Source: Volvox africanus (Eukaryota > Chlorophyta > Chlorophyceae > Chlamydomonadales > Volvocaceae). From it: a DNA stretch of 64,000 nucleotides. The stretch is taken from contig BSDZ01000015.1 of NCBI GenBank assembly GCA_030268105.1, positions 3,747,501 to 3,811,500 on the forward strand. Reading direction: 5' to 3'. A program made the translations under genes and the position numbers. This document shows, one piece after another, positions 54,401 through 63,400 of this stretch; within the stretch, counting starts at the first letter, position 1, and the number at the start of each line of letters is the position of its first letter. The notes beneath the pieces were generated by a model that did not search any database, had not been told where the DNA came from, and worked only from the letters and a program-made list of their open reading frames with translations.

Positions 54401-57400
54401 TGGGGTGCAACACTACATGGTCGGATAGCTCGAGGTTATTGGTCCTCTAACGACTACCTGGCGCATATTAATTGGAAAGAGCTGCGTGCTGTTCGTCATG
54501 CCTTGGAGTCGTTTCTTCCTTATGCCACCCAGCGGGTTGTGCTTATCAGGGAGGATAACACTTGCACGCAGGCAGTTTTGGGACGTCGGTCTTCTAGGTC
54601 CCCGTGTTTGCATGAGGAGATGAGGTGTTTATGGAGTTTCCTGCAGGAACATAGCATTATCCTCCAGGTAGAACGGGTAGATAGTGCGGAGAATGAGGCA
54701 GATGCAGCTTCTCGTTGGATAGATCGGGATGATTATCGTTTGCACCCTCACCTTTTTCAGCTTATTGAGAACCGTTTTGGTCCGCATGACGTGGACTTAT
54801 TTGCCTCGCATATCAACGCGCAGCTGCCTTGCTTCTTCTCACGGCATCATTGCCCGGGTTCATCGGGTGTGAACGCACTTTTACAACCCTGGGCTGGGCA
54901 CAACGCTTACGGTTGCCCACCCCTGGACCCGGAGTTTTTGATGGCCGTGGTGCAGAAGGTCCGAGAAGAGCAGGCATGTGTCACCCTGGTGGTCCCCTAC
55001 TGGACAGCTCAACCTTGGTGGCAGCAACTCATGGAGCTAGCAGTAGACCTGGTTTTCCTCCCATCCAACACCGTGCTGTTTGCTCCTGGGATGGGAGGTT
55101 CGAACACCTTCCTTCCTCCTCCGAGTTGGCAGGTCGTAGCAGTACGGGTGCAGTGGTAGAGTGGGCTCGCTCTCTTGAGGGGAATGCCGTTGCTAGGGTG
55201 GCCCCTAGATATGGCCTTAACCTGGGTTTGGTTGCTGCCCCTCCCGTGGTTTCGGACCTGCTGGTTTCTCATCTTCAGTCGGGAGCTGCAGGGTTAGATC
55301 ATTCGGCCCGTCTCCATCAGATAGTGCAGGTCGTGATGGCTCGTGTTGGTGCTAGTACTTGGCGGTCTTATGGATCTCATTTTGCGGCCTTTGTGCGTTT
55401 TTGTGTGATGGAGGGCCTGGAGTTCCTTCCGGCTTCCTTATATGCAGGCTTGTTGTGGGGTCAGTTTCTTGCGGCAAAAGGCACTATCCAGGCGCGTACT
55501 GCTCAGCCATACTTCAGAGCTGTTAACACGATTCACGACCCTCTGGGTTACCCTAAGCCTTGTGCGGGAGACAAAGCCTTGCTTGTAGCCTTCAGAAAGG
55601 GTTGGGAGCGTCTTCAGGTCTCCTATTCCCCCACCTCCTCTTTAGTCTTAGCCTTCAGTGCGGAGAGTGCTGGGGTGCTGCATGAGGCGTTACCGTTAGT
55701 TTCGGTTAGCTCTCCTGTTTTCTTGCCGCTTTTATTTGTTGTATTGGGGTTTTGTTTGTTCCTGCGTCCTGATTGCCTCCTGTCGGTTTGTTGGGCACGT
55801 GTGGTGGAGTTGGGAGGTATCCCGGTTTTCCAGTACAAGCCCCTTAACTGGAAAGGTAGGGTAGTGTCTGCTGAACGTGCCCCAGTACTGCAGTTTTCCT
55901 CTTTGTGGTCTTCCTTTTCTCCGAGTTGCCTTGTTGCAGCGTTTAGCTCAAGACCAGTCTCGTCTTTGGCCTGTCCGTCAGTCTACTCAAGGGGCAGAGC
56001 GTTGGTTCGACCTGGTGCTTGGTCAGTTTGGTTTGCAGAGCCTTCGGGGCGTGCACACTCTGTATAGTCTAAGGCGAGGTGGTGCCTCGGCGGCCCGCGC
56101 AGCTGGTGTTCCCATGGAGGTTGTGGAAGCCTTTGGTGGTTGGAGTACTAATTCGTCGGCTTTGCGGGAGCATTATCTTGACTTAGGTGTTCGCGCCTGC
56201 CCTAAAGCCTTAGCGTTTTTTGGCCCTCTAGCGGTTGGCCGGGTCGCGCCGTTTGGAGTTCAGTACTTCAACCGTTAAGCGCTGGTATCTTTTCTTTGGC
56301 TTTTGTTCCGAGAGCAACAACTAATGCGGGCTTGCGTTAGGAAGCCGGGTTAGATAGGCGTAAGGCCTCGGTAAGGCATTTAAACTAAGGGCCTTACCTC
56401 AGCCCGTGTCCTCAGGGCTGTATTTATTCGCGTGCGTAGTCGTTCCTAATATCTTGTTTTTGTTGTTCAGCACGCGCCCGCCCGCCCATCCCTTGTCGCA
56501 TCGCCCGAGGTGTTGCTGGTTTCTTTCCTTGGTTCGTCAGGCCTTCGGTTCTTGACCTAGGCCTTTATTAGCACAGTGCAATTGTAACAGAAATGGCAAT
56601 GGCTTTTGTTCCGAGAGCAACAACTAATCCTGGGATTTATGTTATAATACCTATATTTAAATAATATTATATTATATAACCTTATAATTATTATGATTAT
56701 ATGATACGATGCAAAGGCCTGGGCATTACGTTTGTTCTCTCTCCTGTGTCGCATGCTCGGCGGTCACTCGGGGGTCCATGGGCGTCCAAGTGCATTCATT
56801 TCCTGCGTCGACGACCACCCGAGTAGTAGTCTTTACCCGAGTCTCTTTATCTTCTCCGCAATACCTCACCTGCAGGCTAAGCAGGCGCTCCGCCTCATCC
56901 AGAGGCATCGGAGCGGGGTCAGGCGTCAGGGAGACACCAATGTGGTCATCCATAGCCGCCGCCGCAGCAGCAGCTGTAGCGAACGTAGCGGTTGTAACGG
57001 CTGTTGATACGACATGCCCATCGCTTATTCTGTTGACGTCACCGTTGTTAACGTTGCCGGTGGCCCTGCTAAAGCTGTTGTCCGTACGGATAGAAATAAT
57101 TAATCCTCATGTAATAATGATATTTATAATTAATAATAATAATATCTATAACGTATTATTAAATATGTTAGTAATTGTTATTACTACTAACGTCATTATC
57201 ATCCATTAAAGAAATGGTTTAAATTCTGCGGAACAAGTCAGTCCCAGTCCTAACTCCACAGCTTCATTCGTACTGGCCGTGATGGCGTGATGGTCCCAAT
57301 AGAGGACATACGGGCGCTACGGCGAAGATTGCACTGCCCTGCCGAGGTCAGGGTGCACACCGCGGACTGGCAAACACACCTCAAACCTCGAAACGTGTGT

Positions 57401-60400
57401 CTGTGTCTGTGTCTGTGTCTGTGGCTGCTGGCCCGCCGCATACCCAACCGCACACTGGTCGCTCCCACCCAGTGCCTAGTTGAGGGTTTGGAGGGCCGGA
57501 TGCATCGCCTAGAAGGCCGCACCTTGCGGGCTCGCCAGGGGTCCCTCCATGGTGCTGGTGACGTTGCTGCTGAGCCCGTGGCAGCCAAGGCGACTGGGGC
57601 GCCAGCGGCGGTTGCTGTCGCCCTGCTGAGGTCGCTGCTGCTGAGGCTCCGCTGCTCTCACCGCCGCCGACGACGCCGTTGTTGTTGGCGTTAGCGGTGT
57701 TGGTTGTGGTCAGACGGTGGACGGTGTTGAAATGGTTAAGAATGGCGAAGTGTTGCTTCATGTCGGTGGCCAGGACGAGCTCAATGACCTGTCGCCATGG
57801 GGTCCAAGGCGGTCCGGGAGAGGCGTGTACGAAGCGGAGGGGGTCATGAGGGGACAATGACAACATGCAAGCCGATAGAGGAGATGAGAGTTGTAAATGG
57901 GTATTAATAAGGACCGCAAAGTTGTTCTTGCTGTTAATGTTGTTGTTGCTGGGGAAACGGACCCCGCCAGCTGCCTCCGTGACACACTTTGATACCAGCG
58001 AGACATAGACGGGCGGCACACCGGGGTTCTACTGGGCGAGTCGCAACTGCCAACTGTCAATTGCCACTGCCGAGGTGCAGGTCATGAGGGCATGAGGGGA
58101 AATATAATGCTCCAGAAGCTCTTTTCCGCAAAGACGGTCGGCACACGTTGCTACCTGCTCCCCCGCACTCACGGCCAAACTGGGTTTCTCCAGTCCCCCC
58201 CTCCCCCACCAACCCCAGCTGCACTCCCCCACCAACCCAGCTGCACTCCCCCACCAACCCAGCTGCACTCCGCCTCACCTGCTTTCTGAACGCCGCCCGC
58301 TCCGACCTGCTCAGCCCCGACGTGATATCCAGATCAGGTCTCTCCGCAAGCAGCGAAAACACGGCGGCGGCGTGATGTGACTCCAGGGGGGACCGGTCGT
58401 TGTACCTTAGAGCCAGGGGGTGGGAGCTAGCCACCAGGAAGTCGTTCGTAAGGCCTGGATGGCCGTAGTCGTGGATGATCTGTACGGTGAGGCGATCGGG
58501 GATGGGGGTCAAAATGTGCGCAGGGACAAACCCGGTGGAGGTATACACACGCAAAGATTTCACAATATCCCGAGATACCGATACCACATACACACAGACG
58601 TTTCCTTGCCAGGTGTCTTCATGTTGTGCGGAACAACGGCCAAGGGGTTGCAACAACCTAGAACCAACGAAGTTTCCATCAGCCAAAACCTGCCTGGACT
58701 ACCTTCCGTCAAGCCTGGACCTCATACCCCCTCGGGGACACTGGGGTTTGGTTGGTATAGGTTGTGGGCCTGCCTACCGGTGTGAGAGTGGCGTTGAGCG
58801 GCCGTCACTCCCACACCGCTAACCCAACCACATTCCGCCGCCCGGCCCACCTCACCGCAGCGAAGTAGGCCGCCATAAGGCCCAGGCTGTCCAGGTAGTT
58901 CTCCGTCAGGCGGGCACCGTGCAGCACCACGTGTAACGTGTGAAGGACGTCTGCCGCGTGTGCGGAGTTGTGGTAGGGGTTGGTGACTCGGTAGCCGGAC
59001 TCCAACGTCCGGAGCAACCTGCGACGGAGGAGGTGAAGGGGCGAGGCGCGCGTGCGTGTGTGTATGTGATTGTGTGTGAGGAAAGGGTGACGGCGCAGAT
59101 CCCCTCCCCTCCCCTCCCCTCCCCTCCCCTCCCCTCCCCTCCCCTCCCCTCCCCTCCCCTCCCCTCCCCTCCCCTCCCCTCCCCTCCCCTCCCCTCCCCT
59201 CCCCTCCCCTCCCCTCCCCTCCCCTCCCCTCCCCTCCCCTCCCCTCCCCTCCCCTCCCCTCCCCTCCCCTCCCCTCCCCTCCCCTCCCCTCCCCTCCCCT
59301 CCCCTCCCCTCCCCTCCCCTCCCCTCCCCTCCCCTCCCCTCCCCTCCCCTCCCCTCCCCTCCCCTCCCCTCCCCTCCCCTCCCCTCCCCTCCCCTCCCCT
59401 CCCCTCCCCTCCCCTCCCCTCCCCTCCCCTCCCCTCCCCTCCCCTCCCCTCCCCTCCCCTCCCCTCCCCTCCCCTCCCCTCCCCTCCGCCTGACCTTGCT
59501 AAGGTGAGTGGTTCCATCCTTAGCCGCTCCACCAACCCCTCCCGCTGCACGAGAAAGAATCCCAGTGCCGACAGCGCATGACCCCCACTGGCCTCGTGGA
59601 GGCCCCACGTGTCAAACTGCCAGCTGTTGCAATCAACCAGCAGCCGCTCCACCTGTGATGGCGGGAATAGGGGGAGGGGGGAGCGGACACCACTGCAATG
59701 CGTAAGAGGCCTGGGACAGCAGCTACTGTCATAGCGATTCCTACCATGATGCCAATTGCATCAGGATTTAATGTAATGATCGACCCGTGGGTCTCATATG
59801 TGGACGGATCGCTTCTTGGTTCGACCCATGGGATAGCAGGGATGGACGTTTGCCTGCGCGCGCGTATGAGCCCATGGGTCCAATCCTGACGCCGTACCTC
59901 CTCCACGATTGGCCGAGGCGGCGCCGGCAGTAGCGGCGGTGCGCTCGGAAGCACCGGCCCCAGCTGTTGCAGCTCCAGCGTCTGCCTGGCATTTGAAACT
60001 TCTGTCGTGCAATCCGCGGCTGCCTCCGTCACTGGCACTGCTTGCAGATCCCCCATGACGATGTTCCTTCCGCCGCCCCCGCCGTCGTCGTCGTCGCCGC
60101 CGCCGCCGTTGCAGTCGCCGCCGTTGCAACTACCAATGGCACCTGCAACATCCTCACGCGCCCAGTTTACACTCGCCCGTCCTGACGCCGCCACTTCGAT
60201 CGCCGCCGCCACGGCCGCCGCGCAATCGGCAGACGCAAGCGACGCGGCGGACACCATGTCACTGCCTGCCCCACCAACCCCGAAGCCGATTTGCCTGCTT
60301 GGCGGCAAATCCAATCCTTCCTCACGATGGGAGTGGGAGTGAGAGAGGGCGAGAATCTGAGTCAAGCCGCCGCCGTTACCACTCACACATCCGGGCCCGA

Positions 60401-63400
60401 CACTGCTCCGCCTGCGCGATATCGTCAACGTGGCAGCAGCGTTTCTGATCGACGACCCCAGTCGCTCCAGAGCCCTTCCCGCGGGACTGCCAGCCATGCT
60501 AGAGGCACAGGGGTGGTGGCTGCTGGGGGCGGCCCGGTAGCCCACCCCAACACAGGGAATAGACATCTGAGGGAGACGCTGCGGACTGAGAGGAGGTGGA
60601 TTGAGGAGCTGGAGATTGGGACTCTGGTGAAATCGCTGCTGCTGTTGGTGGAGGTGGTGGCTGTCCCTATGGTGCTGCTGCTGCTGCAGCTGCTGAGCGG
60701 ACTGAGAGGAGGTGGGCGGGGAGTCGTCGTTCCCGGCGGCGGCGTCGACGGGAATGAAGGGGAGAACCACAGGGGCCGCTGCCGCAACGGCGTTCTCCGG
60801 CCCTCCTCCTCCTCTTCCACCGCGCTGCCCGAACCCCACCCCCGCGCCATCACTGGTCCTGTTCCGCATACTGCTGTCGCTGGCCGCTACCCCCACCCCC
60901 ATGCCATCGCGACATCGTCCCCCCGAACTGGCCGCTGCGCCCGGTCCAGACGGAGAAGCCACCTGGTCCAATAAGCCGGGGACGAAACCCCTGGATCCCG
61001 CGACAGATAGGGGGCTGGCGCCGCGGCGGTTGCTGTCATTGCCGCATCCGCCAGCGCCACCGCCAAGGGAACCGCCGCCGCCGCCGCCGCCGCCACCAAG
61101 CGACGGCGGCCCCAGACGGAGGTACAGTCCACAGCTTGAGCCCAGTCGTGATCGCTGTAAGCTGGAGACGTGCAGCAGCTGCTGTGAAGGCGCCGGGGTG
61201 CATGCTTGTTGCGGTAGCATCACTACCGCCACTGCCGACGGCGACGACGACGTCACCGACAAGGGATGATTGAAGGCGTCGCTGACACTAACCAGGCGAG
61301 CACCACCTGGATCTGTTGTGCAATCTCCGCCACCGACGCCGCCAGCGTAGCTGCCATGCACACTTCCGCAAGCGCTGGCGCTGACATAGGGCCCCAAGGC
61401 GGAAACGTCATCGGTAACTAAATCCCCAGCGGCTAAGGCCGTCAGCCCCGGACGCCGTTCCAGGGAGACTGGCATAGAGGTGCTTGACACGTCACAACAC
61501 TCCGCCTCCGCCACCGCTGTCACACCCGCCGCCACCGCAGCTGTACCCGGGTCCCCCTCCCCGCCCGGCGCCGCCGTCAGGATGTACGCCAACGCACCGG
61601 CCACACTACGACAATCCAACATCAGCTGCTGCTCCCGCTGGTGCAAGCTGGATAGCAGCAGCTCATGCAGGCTGCTACTGCCGGTTGCAGTGCAGGCGCT
61701 TGTAGCTGTAGCTGCTGCTGCTGCTGCCGCAGCAACCGGCATCACCGAGCCCGGAACGCGAGGTCGACCGCCACCGCCGCCGCCACCCTTACCACCGCCA
61801 CCGCCACCGCCCATTTGTACGTTTTGGAAGAAACTGTGCTGTTGATGGGGCACGTCGGCCCATCCGGCGCCTAGCCCCATCCCGGTGGTGGCCGATAAGA
61901 AGTCCGGGGGGTCCCCCAGCTGCCGCATAAGAGCGTGAGCTACGTCCGTCTGTGCAGCGGGCGGTGGTACGAGCAAAATACGAGCGGTACGAAGACCATT
62001 GACTTTTGCATATATGAAAGAACAAGATGTCGAGTATACCCCCACGTCTCGTCGGGGGCCGCGGAGGCCTCGCACCGTCACCGCGGAATCGGACTCGGTA
62101 AAATTTTACCTCACAAACACACATACGGAGCCCCCCATGTCTCCCCTACTTCCCCCACTACCCAGCCACTCACATCCAAGTTGGCGTCTCTGAGTCTGCC
62201 GCCCAAGTTGAGTGGGCGGTACACGTCCAGCCGGCGACTTAGTACCGTCCTCAGCAGCACCACATCACGCAGGTCGGGGGGAAGGCCGGCCAGCAGGGAA
62301 GACAGCAAACCCGACAGCACGTCCGCGGGGGACTCTGATGAGAGGTTTTACAGCGTTTGGAAGCACGCATAGGGGAGGTGGGAAAGTGGGGAGGGGGAGG
62401 GGACATGAACGTCAATCAGGAAGGTCATCCATTATCTTTGGAAGTAAAAGCTAATAAAATCTTGAAAAGTATCAGGAACCATTTTGTAGGTAGATTTTTT
62501 CTAAATAAGCAATGCTTTTAAAATTTTATTCTTTTGTTTTTTAGCACAGAAGTTAAGTTCTAAATTCCAATTTAGAGTATTAGGGGTGGGGGTGAGCACC
62601 TAGGGCGAGAGAAGGCGGACAGGGGGCAACGGGTTAGGGAACGGGGGGGGGGAGGTGTTTCGGATGCGGCGGCGTCAACGAACGACGTACAGGAGGGGTT
62701 GGCCTTTCCAAATGCGCTTTTCTCCTCCCCCCTTCTACAGCGGAATCATTAAAACCTCGTATATTCGACTTCCCCACCCCTTCCAGCCCCGACGGAAATC
62801 CCCCGGTTCCCTGCATTGGTACCCAACCGCACCCGAGGTTAGGACCTTAGGCTCCAGGGGGGCCTGGTCGTTCTCCGTCTGCAAGTCCCGAATCAGATTC
62901 GCTGGCAGTAGCGAGAGCAGCAGCATCTGGTGCCGCCGCCTACGGAGAAGGGCGGCGTGGAGCGAGAGGGGGGTGAGGGGGGTGGGGTTAAAGGCAAGAG
63001 GCCTGGGTTTGGTGCACGCCAGCATCCCGTCTCCTCAATGTGCCTTGTTAGAGTCAGGCTTCCTCCTCCCCTCCCCTCCCCTCCCCTCCCCTTCCGTGCG
63101 CCACCTCGCCTCCAAAATACCTACAGCAACTAATATTATCCTGCTTCTCCCAGTTGGCAGCTCATCCAAGGAAGAGCCCTAAGACCCGACAACCCCCGCT
63201 AATCCCTTGAATGTGTGGCTTGTGGGTCGTATCCCTCTAAAACCAATAACAACCAACCACCAACATACGCACCTAGATACCAATAGCCCAAAAAGCAGCA
63301 TAGAAACTGCCAGGGAGAGTACGACAACCGCTGCAACTATTCCACCGTACCAGCCTGGCAGCCAGCTTCGGGTAGAGGGTCCAACCAACAGTGTCCACTG

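Larger units (their letters stand above)
52855..56777 (+). mobile_element. DIRS/Kangaroo-type tyrosine-recombinase retrotransposon, 3.92 kb
   Basis: The element encodes reverse transcriptase and RNase H in one frame and a tyrosine recombinase in the next frames, as DIRS, PAT and Kangaroo elements do; no DDE integrase or protease is seen. It is bounded by 150-bp direct repeats (A1 52855-53004, A2 56628-56777, one difference). A second pair of 29 bp (B1 56297-56325, B2 56600-56628) lies at the right end. There is no recognisable target-site duplication, as expected for recombinase insertion. It lies antisense in the intron 52781-56869 of the PDE gene, which without it would be 166 bp. A gag-like frame is reduced to a Gly/Arg-rich tail and the recombinase needs one frame change, so this copy is probably not autonomous. 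Confidence 0.88.

Noticed and set aside
52855..56777. Interpretation of the 150-bp repeats as LTRs of a Gypsy or Copia element
   Set aside because: No protease or DDE integrase is present, and the downstream frames carry the His-Arg-Tyr signature of a tyrosine recombinase, which fits DIRS-type elements.
58805..59652. Frames of 213-267 residues with GRGGEG or PSPPLP repeats
   Set aside because: Produced by the (CCCCT)n tract. Only the flanking PDE exon parts are real.
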